Shown here: positions 57,001-64,000 of the stretch, in pieces
Position numbering within the stretch: position 1 is the stretch's first letter
Layout of the letters: every line of letters begins with the position of its first letter
DNA from: Methanosarcina siciliae T4/M
Lineage (GTDB): Archaea > Halobacteriota > Methanosarcinia > Methanosarcinales > Methanosarcinaceae
Length of the DNA stretch: 64,000 nt
Direction: 5' to 3'
Assembly (NCBI RefSeq): GCF_000970085.1
Contig: NZ_CP009506.1
Location: 2,976,001 to 3,040,000, forward strand
Notes under the pieces: model-generated
What the model saw: the letters and a program-made list of their open reading frames with translations, nothing else
What the model was told of the DNA's origin: nothing
The model's database searches: none
Made by a program: the position numbers and the translations under genes

Positions 57001-57765
57001 GTTCTTGATAAATGTATTACGGGTAATGGTATTATTGTTATTAGATATACGGATACCTATTCCGGTATTATTTATGAAGGTATTATTGGAAACAATGCAT
57101 TCGGAAGCAGACAAGACGAGGTTTCTGGTCGTACCTGAATTTGAAAAAATATTACCATCAATAATTGAACCTGTACAAGCACTTCGAATGTAAAGATGAC
57201 CATAGCTATTGTAATTATTATTAAAATAATTATTTCTTATTATGTATGATGCACCTGTGGCATCTATACCTATAGATTGAGAACTACTGGCATTTGAAAC
57301 AATATTATTTTCAAATGTATATTTATCTCCCTCCATATAAATGCGAGAAAAAACTCTATTAAATATGCAATTTTTTATAATAACATCGGAAGCTGTACCA
57401 AAAGTACCAAAGTATGGAAGTTGTATACTTATGTTCATTCCTTCAAGGACAGTCCCGGTAGCATTATCACCTGTACCATATGGAAGCCTTATTTCGTTGT
57501 ATTGGCCTACGTCGTTGGGAGTGACTGTTACGAGATCATTACCCTCTCCAATAATTGTCAGGTATGGCTTATTTACATAGAAACCACTATATGTCCCATT
57601 ATAAACGTAAATAGTATCTCCGGAAGAAGCGCTGTTGATAGCATCCCGTATACTTGTAAAATCTACTCCACCACTATCGTCTACATACCATGTCCTTGCT
57701 TCTGCAGGTCCTGTTAATACCATGCAGATAAGCGCAAAGAGAATTATAAATATTCTTTTATTCAT
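54028..57765 (-). CDS. Surface protein: beta-helix, PKD, CARDB, DUF3344, cohesin-like, dockerin
   Basis: 1245 residues. Signal peptide 1-23 (LFALICMVLTGPAEA); NosD-type beta-helix 24-360 starting WYVDDSGGVDFTSIRDAINS; PKD 365-445 and 450-530; CARDB 535-650; DUF3344 650-940 (LPVPSGSTIEKVFLYFAYNW, RKQIFINEECDELG); PKD 945-1030; cohesin-like 1040-1170; dockerin 1180-1245. From the first PKD onward it is nearly identical to the 59138 protein, indicating recent duplication or gene conversion, while the beta-helix parts differ more. Just before the start lies a tiny frame MIDE whose stop overlaps the gene start, as in the 9722 gene (MTDE). The conserved leader is upstream, interrupted by a 131-bp MITE. 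Confidence 0.92.
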   Translation of the reverse strand: MNKRIFIILFALICMVLTGPAEARTWYVDDSGGVDFTSIRDAINSASSGDTIYVYNGTYSGFYVNKPYLTIIGEGNDLVTVTPNDVGQYNEIRLPYGTGDNATGTVLEGMNISIQLPYFGTFGTASDVIIKNCIFNRVFSRIYMEGDKYTFENNIVSNASSSQSIGIDATGASYIIRNNYFNNNYNSYGHLYIRSACTGSIIDGNIFSNSGTTRNLVLSASECIVSNNTFINNTGIGIRISNNNNTITRNTFIKNNEAIQISSGENNRIYLNTFNDTQEITYKTVPSITYWSSPDQITYTYNGTTYASYMGNYWPNYNGTDTNGDGIGDDPYVLPDSLGTDNYPLMQSYENYNFVGSGPVALVAAFTASPTSGDAPLTVQFTDESTGSPTSWAWDFENDGIIDSTNQNPSFTYTSAGNYTVNLTVANADGSDSEVKTDCIVVNEPLPEPPVADFTATPTSGDAPLMVNFTDSSNGTVSSYAWDFDNDGNVDSEEENPSYTYETVGTYTVNLTVANADGSDSEVKTNYITVTQAAQEATNDLSISTVLISPSNVVFAREANNIEVYGITNSGTETLTNITVALYASDVSDTVPVSTATISSLAGGGTTTKFITDPTIRDLQGSTVTYTAVVDPDNLIPETNEANNNKSRAGPVKYNGYKGKGLYWEGGSNITTRHTFDLQGNLLCSTMPTTAYKSVGTWGSARTETWTASDLPVPSGSTIEKVFLYFAYNWDQTAGGYPWLNLSFNGNIIENGNLSTGNGTLYRDWSNFGAYADYEYGLCVYDVTDRFSSSGNSFVTNPYDGDNNLYGKVALYPSTLVVVYKNSNETRKQIFINEECDELGVSASSYGTTLEEATAYAPFTGMSIETGKVQNATLYSFAGSAGPDEGNLLFNGNIVATNAWQGDSKTSNAQVFDVKSYLNETGNEAGIQGTTSGGMDALQQILVVEYPKETVAGPIANFSANVTEGDAPLTVQFSDESTGSPTSWFWDFGDGANASEQNPSHTYSAEGSYTVNLTVENAAGSDFELKTDYIEVSEASGSTVTLYFDPESSSVAENESTEINLVASNFPAGLAGYNLTVAIDDPSIAEIVDIEYPSWALITENSSLPGTSIYLKTVDGNDTVKADAENVVLAILTVSGKEKGSANLSIGVDRMDDDSGNAIEPTCLTGKIEVPLLSPLPDQEYAPRDLDGDGLYEDLTGNGEFSFVDIVAYFHNMDWIETNMPVEYFDFNGNGRIDFDDVVDMFAMI

Positions 57766-58325
57766 CTATCATTCACTCCTCATTTCTGAAATTTTAGCCC
57801 GAAACTCCTGTGATTGTAGCCCTTTTCAGCAGGATCTGAGGGGATGTTCGGGATTGAATCACAATTATTTTGTAGCTCTTTTAGAGCTTATCCGAAAAGT
57901 GTTGTGACCTACTGTAACCTAACCATTAGCAATATGCAAAACCGAAGAGGACACCCTGCTATTATAGACCTGCTGTAACTTTTCGATCGCATTACCGACT
58001 TTTCGGATAGGCACTTAGTCTGAAGGGGGGATCTCCCAATAATAAAAAACAAAAAAATTTGCGGCGTATATAAAAAACCTGGATCTGCGTTAATTGTGTT
58101 TTTCAGATCAGCCCAAATTATTGAGTTTAAGTCACTGTACATAATTTATTTCTCATTTCGGAAGTCAAGAACAAACTTTTCAAGTATCTCGGCCTTCTCT
58201 CATCCTTCCAACATTCGATTCAATGTTGTGGAGTTGATCCGAATTTGGATTCTGAATCTTCTGGAGAGGCTCAGTTTTCAGAACTTGGATAATTTAGTAT
58301 GAAAAATGGTTACGATGTATATAAA
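57766..58325 (-). promoter_or_regulatory. Conserved long leader of the 54028 gene, interrupted by a MITE
   Basis: It aligns with the leaders at 11.6 and 28.8 kb. The TATA-like GTATATAAAT is at 58316-58325. Subtracting the 131-bp insertion and its 3-base duplication leaves about 417 bases to the start codon, the same spacing as in the other two. Confidence 0.6.
57884..58014. mobile_element. 131-bp MITE with GAGCTTATCC termini
   Basis: Left end GAGCTTATCCGAAAAGTG and right-end complement GTGCCTATCCGAAAAGT form inverted repeats, flanked by TTA on both sides. Excising it with one TTA restores the uninterrupted leader (CTCTTTTAGTCTGAAG) seen at 11.65 kb. It is related to the 31048-31174 element in reverse orientation. 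No ORF. Confidence 0.85.
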
Positions 58326-58420
58326 TTAATCTAAAAAATAAGAATAGTATCTATTTATATATGTATTAAGTAACAAAAATAAATTGATTTGTAACACTCG
58401 CCTTGCTAATTATGAATTGA

Positions 58421-58526
58421 ATGGTTGAACTGAAAATCAACTGCATTAAATCTTCAACTGTCTAAACTATGCTCCCCTAAGAAAGTCTAATGCCTTTGAT
58501 TTTAAACCCCAAATTCATAAGTCCTA
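58421..58526. repeat. Dispersed ~110-bp element, copy near 58.4 kb
   Basis: It begins ATGGTTGAACTGAAAATCAA and ends CATAAGTCCTA. It corresponds to the 12.05-12.24 kb copy but with a single 14-base unit instead of eight. Confidence 0.55.
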
Positions 58527-58543
58527 ATAATAGAAGAAATATT

Positions 58544-58721
58544 GGCTCTTCGCTATTTCGAGTGGGTAACTTACATTCATCTATAAAATGTCGAAGTAGC
58601 ACGTACAAATTTAGAAATACTTCTGGTTGAAAATCACATTCAAGCTTGCTGTTTCTCTTTTTGGCATAGCTACTTTTTAACTGAGCAATTATTTTCAACC
58701 CACATAAAACAGCGAAGAGCC
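58544..58721. mobile_element. 178-bp MITE, ISL3-like termini
   Basis: Both ends read inwards GGCTCTTCGCT, then a variable stretch and GTGGGT. A perfect 8-base duplication GAAATATT flanks it (58536-58543 and 58722-58729). GG-starting ends and 8-base duplications are typical of the ISL3 family. It contains no transposase. Confidence 0.85.
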
Positions 58722-58749
58722 GAAATATTTTTGCCTGATTTACAGAAAA

Positions 58750-59001
58750 CTCACTTTCCGCAGATGTCCTTATAATTTTCACAATTTTTTCCGCTATCGT
58801 TTTTCTGGATACTGTACATGATGTTCAAAGAAATATTTTTGAAATGTCCGACTATTTTCAACATTTTTACCTTCATTGAAAACTTCCAGCAGCCATTTTC
58901 CTAAGCTTCAGTTGAGATAATAACTGCAAATTTTCGACTGATTCTCCAAAAACGATAGCAGGAAAAATGTTATTTTTTTGAGAACATCTGCGGAAAGTCG
59001 G
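58750..59001. mobile_element. 252-bp inverted-repeat element
   Basis: Left CTCACTTTCCGCAGATGT and right-end complement TCCGACTTTCCGCAGATGT pair. A second inner pair (CGCTATCGTTTTT/AAAAACGATAGC) is present. AGAAAA flanks both ends. The equivalent position near 12.28 kb runs straight into CGCTTCAACCGCG, an empty site. No ORF. Confidence 0.75.
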
Positions 59002-59071
59002 AGAAAACGCTTCAACCGCGTAAGTCCCATCATTAAAAGTATTTTCAAATAAATGAAAGAAAAAAAGTTAT

Positions 59072-59102
59072 GGGAAATTTGAGAAAATTTTTCTCTATTC
59101 CC
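59072..59102 (-). terminator. Hairpin terminator of the 59138 gene
   Basis: This is the same family hairpin, with the core identical to that of the 54028 gene, 35 bases past the stop codon. Confidence 0.75.
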
Positions 59103-59137
59103 CTTTTTGTTTTTTCATTCTTTTTTGTTTTCTTCAA

Positions 59138-62100
59138 TCATATCATTGCAAACATATCCACTACATCATCAAAGTCTATCCTTCCGTTTCCGTTGAAGTC
59201 GAAATACTCCACCGGCATGTTTTCCTCTATCCAGTCCATGTTGTGGAAGTATGCCACAATATCCACGAAACTGAACTCTCCATTTCCGGTAAGGTCTTCA
59301 TAGAGCCCGTCTCCGTCAAGGTCTCTAGGGGCATATTCCTGATCCGGCAGGGGAGAAAGAAGAGTTACTTCAATTGTCCCTGCCAGGAGAGCTGGTTCGA
59401 TAGAATCTCCGGAATCTTCCTCCAGACGTTTAACCCCGATCGAAAGGTTCGCAGATCCTTTTTCCTTTCCAGAAACTTTGAGAGTAGCAAGCACAACATC
59501 TGCTGCCCCTTCCTTAACGGAATCTTCCAGGTCAACAGTCTTCATGTAGATAGAAGTTCCGGGAAGGGTAGAGTTCTCAGTAATAAGTGCCCAGGAAGGG
59601 TACTCGATGTCCACGATCTCGGCAACATTCGGGTCGTCAAGAGTAACGGTCAGGTTGTAGCCTGAAAGACCTGCAGGGAAATTGCTGGCAACGAGATTTA
59701 TTTCAGTAGATTCGTTTTCCGGAACTGAGGAACTTTCTGGGTCGAAGTATAAAGTAACAGTTGACCCGGAAGCTTCGGAAACTTCTATGTAACTCGATTT
59801 TAACTCAAAGTCAGAACCAGCTTCATTTTCTACAGTCAGATTTACGGTGTAGTTACCTGCTGATGTGTACGTGTGGGAAGGGTTCTGCTCAGTTGAGTTT
59901 GCTCCATCCCCGAAGTCCCAGAACCATGAAGTCGGAGACCCGGTTGATGTATCGGTAAAGTTGACTGCCAGTGGTGTATCTCCAGACGTCGGGGTTGCCG
60001 TAAAGTCGGCTACTGGCTCAGCAGGTGCCGATTCCTCATATTCGATAACAAGGATCTGCTGGAGTGCATCCATACCTCCGCTTGTTGTGCTCTGTATACC
60101 TGCTTCATTTCCGGTTGCGTTGATGTAGTTTGTAGCATCAAAGACCAGGGGACTTGCAGTGTTGGAACTTCCCTGCCATGCATTGGTTGCCACTATGTTT
60201 CCGTTGAAAAGCAGGTTTCCTTCATCGGGCCCCGCACTTCCGGCGAAGCTGTACAGCATAGCGTTTGTGACCTTTTCCACGTCAATTGACATGCCGGTGA
60301 AAGGAGCGTATGCAGTAGCCTCTTCAGACGTGGTCCCGTAACTGGATGCAGATAAACCAAGCTCGTCGCATTCCTCATTAATGAAGATCTGCTTCCTGGT
60401 TTCATTAGCGTTCCTGTAGACCACAACGAGGGTGCTTGGATACAGTGCGACTTTGCCGTAGAGGGTATTATCACCATCATAGGGGGTTGTAACAAAGCTG
60501 TTACCCGACGAGCTAAACCTGTCAGTTACATCATAGACACAGAGCCCATATTCATAATCAGCATAGGCGCCAAAATTGCTCCAGTCCCTGTAGAGGTTTC
60601 CGTTCCCGGTTGAGAGGTTTCCGTTCTCTATTATGTTCCCGTTGAAGCTGAGGTTCAACCACGGATATCCGCCAGCGGTCTGGTCCCAGTTGTAGGCGAA
60701 ATAAAGGAAGACCTTTTCTATTGTGGAACCACTCGGGACCGGAAGGTCGCTTGCAGTCCAGGTTTCGGTCCTGCCGGAACCCCATGCTCCAACACTCTTG
60801 TAAGCAGAATCAGGCTGAGTGGAATACAGAAGGTTCCCCTGAAGATCAAAGGTATGCTTAGTAGTGATATTGCTTCCGCCTTCCCAGTAGATGCCTTTGC
60901 CCTTATACCCATTGTACCTTAGAGGTTTAGCCGAACTGCTCTTGTTGTTGTTTGTCTCGTCCGTTTCAGCGATAAGGTTGTCCGGGTCGACAACGGCAGT
61001 GTAGGTCACGGTGCCGCCTTCAAGGTCACGGATAGTCGGGTCGATCAGGGTTACGGTGGTCTTTGAATCGCCAGCAAGGGACGCAATCGTTGTCGTGTCT
61101 ACGGGAACTGTTCCACTGGAAACGTCGCTTGCATACACAGCTATCGAAATGTTGGTAAGGGTAGCAGTTCCTGTGTTTTTGACATTGAGAACTTTCACAG
61201 TATTTGTTTCCCTGGCAAAGACCGCAGAAGCCGGAACGGTGTTGACAATTCCTGAGATACTAAGATCGTTCGTCGCCACTTGACCCGCTTGAGTTACGGT
61301 TATGTAATCTGTCTTCAGCTCGGAATCGCTTCCATCTTCATTCGTAACTGTGAGGTTGACAGAATAGGTTCCTTCAGTTTCGTAGGTATACGATGGGTTC
61401 TCATCTTCGCTGTCAACGTTTCCATCGTTGTCAAAGTCCCATGCATAGGAAGAGACAGTACCGTTTGATGCGTCGGTGAAGTTGACCGTCAGCGGTGCAT
61501 CTCCGGATGTCGGGGTTGCCGTAAAGTCTGCTACCGGCGGCTCCGGGAGTGGTTCATTGACAACAATGTAATCAGTCTTTACCTCGGAATCACTTCCGCC
61601 TGCATTGGCAACTGTGAGGTTCACGGTGTAGTTCCCGGCTGAGGTGTATGTAAAAGAAGGATTCTGGTTGGTACTGTCAATGATTCCATCGTTTTCGAAG
61701 TCCCAGGCCCAGGATGTAGGAGAGCCAGTAGACTCATCGGTAAACTGGACCGTCAAAGGTGCATCTCCAGATGTCGGTGATGCTGTGAATGCAGAAACGG
61801 GGATAACAGGGCCGCTACCGCCAAAGTTGTAGTTTTCATAGGACTGCATCAGGGGATAGTTGTCGGTTCCTAGGCTGTCAGGGAGGACATAGGGGATATC
61901 GCCGATTCCGTCGTTGTTTTCGTCGGTGCCGTTGTAGTCAGAATAGTAGTTGCCCATGTAACCGGTGTAAGTCTGACCGTTGTAGGTATACGCTATAGGT
62001 TCGGTGGAGTTCCAGTATGTCAATGAAGGTGCGGTGGTTCCGGAAGTTGTCGCAATAACTCCATTATCGATGAAATTGTTGAGGTATATCGTATTTACTC

Positions 62101-62752
62101 CAATGGCAGCGTTTGCATAGAATTCAATGCCGGCATAAGCATTGGAAATAATATTATTTCTCGTCACGATAGTGTTTCTACCAGTATCGTATAAAGTAAA
62201 CGCTGCGCCAATGTTGGCTGTGAATGTATTATTACTAATTATTGTATTGTTGCTTGATTTTATTGACATAGCAGCATATTTACCAGTACTATTCGAAACA
62301 ATGTTGTGTTCGAACGTTGGATTTTCAACCTGCATTTTTATTCCTGTACTACTGGTTAGTCCATCAAACAAGCAATCTCTGATAATTACATCCGAAGCCG
62401 TACCAGTATCTGATCGAATGTTTGGTTCCGTCGTTATTTTCATTCCCTCAAGGACAGTTCCGGTTGCATTTGCAGAAGTCGCAGTTTGCGGAATATCTAT
62501 TCTATCATTAACGGTTACTAGATCAGATCCTTCCCCGATGATACTTAGGAATGGGATACTGACCTCAAATGCTTCATACGTTCCGGCCCTGATATAAATC
62601 GTATCGCCAGACGAAGCGGCGTTGACGGCCGACTGGATACTGGTGAAATCTGCTCCGCCATCATCATCGACGTACCAGGTATTTGCTTCTGCAGGTGTTA
62701 TTAACACCGTGCAAAGAAGGGAAAACAGAATTATAAATATTCTTTTATTCAT
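59138..62752 (-). CDS. Surface protein: beta-helix, PKD, CARDB, DUF3344, cohesin-like, dockerin
   Basis: 1204 residues, paralogue of the 54028 protein. Signal peptide 1-23 (LFSLLCTVLITPAEA); beta-helix 24-320; PKD 325-405 and 410-490; CARDB 495-610; DUF3344 615-900; PKD 905-990; cohesin-like 1000-1130; dockerin 1139-1204 with DLDGDGLYEDLTGNGEF and DFNGNGRIDFDD. The start ATG follows AGGAG at about ten bases. Unlike its twin it lacks the conserved ~400-base leader, so its expression is probably controlled differently. Its beta-helix part is clearly more diverged from the twin than the C-terminal two-thirds. Confidence 0.92.
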   Translation of the reverse strand: MNKRIFIILFSLLCTVLITPAEANTWYVDDDGGADFTSIQSAVNAASSGDTIYIRAGTYEAFEVSIPFLSIIGEGSDLVTVNDRIDIPQTATSANATGTVLEGMKITTEPNIRSDTGTASDVIIRDCLFDGLTSSTGIKMQVENPTFEHNIVSNSTGKYAAMSIKSSNNTIISNNTFTANIGAAFTLYDTGRNTIVTRNNIISNAYAGIEFYANAAIGVNTIYLNNFIDNGVIATTSGTTAPSLTYWNSTEPIAYTYNGQTYTGYMGNYYSDYNGTDENNDGIGDIPYVLPDSLGTDNYPLMQSYENYNFGGSGPVIPVSAFTASPTSGDAPLTVQFTDESTGSPTSWAWDFENDGIIDSTNQNPSFTYTSAGNYTVNLTVANAGGSDSEVKTDYIVVNEPLPEPPVADFTATPTSGDAPLTVNFTDASNGTVSSYAWDFDNDGNVDSEDENPSYTYETEGTYSVNLTVTNEDGSDSELKTDYITVTQAGQVATNDLSISGIVNTVPASAVFARETNTVKVLNVKNTGTATLTNISIAVYASDVSSGTVPVDTTTIASLAGDSKTTVTLIDPTIRDLEGGTVTYTAVVDPDNLIAETDETNNNKSSSAKPLRYNGYKGKGIYWEGGSNITTKHTFDLQGNLLYSTQPDSAYKSVGAWGSGRTETWTASDLPVPSGSTIEKVFLYFAYNWDQTAGGYPWLNLSFNGNIIENGNLSTGNGNLYRDWSNFGAYADYEYGLCVYDVTDRFSSSGNSFVTTPYDGDNTLYGKVALYPSTLVVVYRNANETRKQIFINEECDELGLSASSYGTTSEEATAYAPFTGMSIDVEKVTNAMLYSFAGSAGPDEGNLLFNGNIVATNAWQGSSNTASPLVFDATNYINATGNEAGIQSTTSGGMDALQQILVIEYEESAPAEPVADFTATPTSGDTPLAVNFTDTSTGSPTSWFWDFGDGANSTEQNPSHTYTSAGNYTVNLTVENEAGSDFELKSSYIEVSEASGSTVTLYFDPESSSVPENESTEINLVASNFPAGLSGYNLTVTLDDPNVAEIVDIEYPSWALITENSTLPGTSIYMKTVDLEDSVKEGAADVVLATLKVSGKEKGSANLSIGVKRLEEDSGDSIEPALLAGTIEVTLLSPLPDQEYAPRDLDGDGLYEDLTGNGEFSFVDIVAYFHNMDWIEENMPVEYFDFNGNGRIDFDDVVDMFAMI

Positions 62753-63333
62753 ATAAAACTATCTCCTATAAATCAAAATATATTCACCTAAAAGATAATT
62801 TTAGATATAGCATTGATTTTCATAATTTAATTCATGTTATATGCAGGTCTTTTTTTCAATAATTCAGTCTCTGCATGTCTATTGACTTCTCTCCTTTTAC
62901 TCTATAGAAGCCGTAAATATATGGAATCTAACTACTTGATCAATGAATGAAGTTAACATTTTTTTAACAATTTTCATAAAATAATGATTAAGAATTAGAT
63001 TTCGTAATAACTATTATTTAAATATTCTTAATTAATGCAAATATAATAATTTATATGCATAACAAATATTAAAAATATATTAGATTATGTTATATAATGC
63101 ACATTAATAATTCCATCTCATCGTATTATCCCGAAAAAATTTGTATTCTTTATGTTTGCTTGAATCCTCAATCGATTGTGATACACCAAAAAATTTAGGC
63201 TTTTGCACTTGATCTTGTACATCAAGTACATTAGCCATTACATACAAAAGAGAGACTTATCAAAACCTCTTATTTTATGTATCACTTTATCCAGGAACAA
63301 TATCCGATGTGTGTTTTTTCTACAGTCTTTTGT
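62753..63333. other. AT-rich intergenic region
   Basis: No gene was seen. It should contain the promoter of the 59138 gene. A small hairpin (ACTTGAT, seven-base loop, ATCAAGT; about 63208-63228) lies between the two genes. Confidence 0.5.
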
Positions 63334-64000
63334 TTATTGTTTAAGAACCAATTTTACATAGTCGGTATAAATTTCGCTGTCGTATCTGTCAGTTTTACTG
63401 TTCTGTTCCGCCAGTAAAGTTATTAACTTGTCATTGCTGATGTAGTCGCCAAGGTTAGCTATTTTTTCTCCGGTCAGGGTCTGCTCGGCTGCATCAGAAC
63501 AGATGTCCAGTTGTTCATAAGCACCAGTATTATAGTTCCAGATGTAGAGAGTAACGCCATTTCCATCATCATTCAAGCCTTTGCCATTCCAGGTTACGTT
63601 GATTGCATCGAAATAGGAGGCATTGGAACAACAACTAACGTTGAACACAAACCGGTGTGCTGCATAGTTATTATTAGCAGCTTGATTGTCCTGGAACTGA
63701 CCATCGTCATATTTGATCTTCTGGTACTCATCACTATCTGTTGGATCCGTTGTATATACAAATTCGGTATTTGGAACATCGTTAGCACTCGGTGCTTTTA
63801 AAGGAGTCTGAGATTTGTACGCAAACAAACATATCCCTGCCCTCCCCAGCGTTTCATTGCTGAAGTCGTAGATAAGGGATTCGTCCTCTACGGTCAGCAG
63901 AGCAAGCGGGATCTTGAAGTAGCCGCTGTATTGCGGCCTGTCATCTTCTTCGTTTCGGCCGTATGTCATATAGCTGTCAATTCCACTGGAAATTAAGCTT
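63334..64000 (-). CDS. Surface protein, C-terminal part (5' end beyond window)
   Basis: The minus frame is open to the right edge, so the apparent ATG at 63969 is internal (the frame continues upstream as SLISSGIDSY). At least 222 residues are present. The segment GYFKIPLALLTVED matches the end of the DUF3344 domains in the giant proteins (YYKIPLVLMSVKY), so the missing part probably includes DUF3344. The rest (FVFNVSCCSNASYFDAINVT, WNGKG, YTDYVKLVLKQ) is a beta-rich domain I cannot name, of the kind seen with secreted domains. It ends without PKD, dockerin or an anchor. Confidence 0.75.
   Translation of the reverse strand, partial: SLISSGIDSYMTYGRNEEDDRPQYSGYFKIPLALLTVEDESLIYDFSNETLGRAGICLFAYKSQTPLKAPSANDVPNTEFVYTTDPTDSDEYQKIKYDDGQFQDNQAANNNYAAHRFVFNVSCCSNASYFDAINVTWNGKGLNDDGNGVTLYIWNYNTGAYEQLDICSDAAEQTLTGEKIANLGDYISNDKLITLLAEQNSKTDRYDSEIYTDYVKLVLKQ

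Noticed and set aside
58477..58782. 101-codon minus-strand ORF
   Set aside because: It spans an ISL3-type MITE and its flanks; the frame is created by the insertion.

Overview
The window is chromosomal DNA of a methanogenic archaeon, almost certainly a Methanosarcina or close relative. The evidence is the AT-rich intergenic DNA with archaeal TATA-like boxes, an archaeal Brix protein and KEOPS Pcc1, a methanogen DUF2117 protein, PEF-CTERM and PGF-pre-PGF surface proteins, and above all a dense array of DUF3344, PKD, cohesin and dockerin surface proteins of the kind known from Methanosarcina. No sequence search was possible, so the genus is inferred from protein families.

Layout. 1-9.5 kb: the 5' three-quarters of uvrA (cut by the left edge), a pentapeptide-repeat protein, a tRNA-like fragment, two small unknown proteins, an orphan methylase-type specificity domain, a decayed ISAzo13-type transposase, pcc1, a Brix gene and a PEF-CTERM surface protein. 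9.7-29 kb: secreted multidomain proteins on the minus strand (9722-11533, 16548-21410, 22715-28720) plus a 1080-residue TPR protein that sits where a dockerin protein has been lost. 29.4-35 kb: a single-domain DUF3344 protein, a PGF-pre-PGF protein and a DUF2117 protein. 35.3-46.9 kb: a transport block with a MacB/LolC-type permease, an ECF S-like component, a fused double ECF ATPase, EcfT, a LolD/MacB-type ATPase and four DUF3344 proteins. 48-62.8 kb: three more giant dockerin proteins. 63.3 kb to the right edge: the 3' part of another surface protein.

The unifying feature is a family of five giant minus-strand genes plus one relic. All end in a near-identical 3' cassette (PKD, cohesin-like domain, two-loop dockerin). 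Four of the five, and the relic, keep the same hairpin terminator; the 22715 gene has a different one. Three of the five, and the short leader ORF at 53059, also share a conserved leader of about 400 nt. The protein bodies differ: parallel beta-helix, PQQ-type propeller, BspA-type leucine-rich repeats, CARDB, DUF3344. Two bodies are visibly richer in G+C than their ends, which suggests imported modules between resident 5' and 3' parts. Because each protein carries both a cohesin-like domain and a dockerin, they could link to each other on the cell surface.

The shared intergenic regions are natural alignments of filled and empty sites. They expose several small non-coding inverted-repeat elements (MITE-like), some with visible target-site duplications, a 14-nt tandem repeat, and a structured motif present upstream of two different secreted-protein genes.
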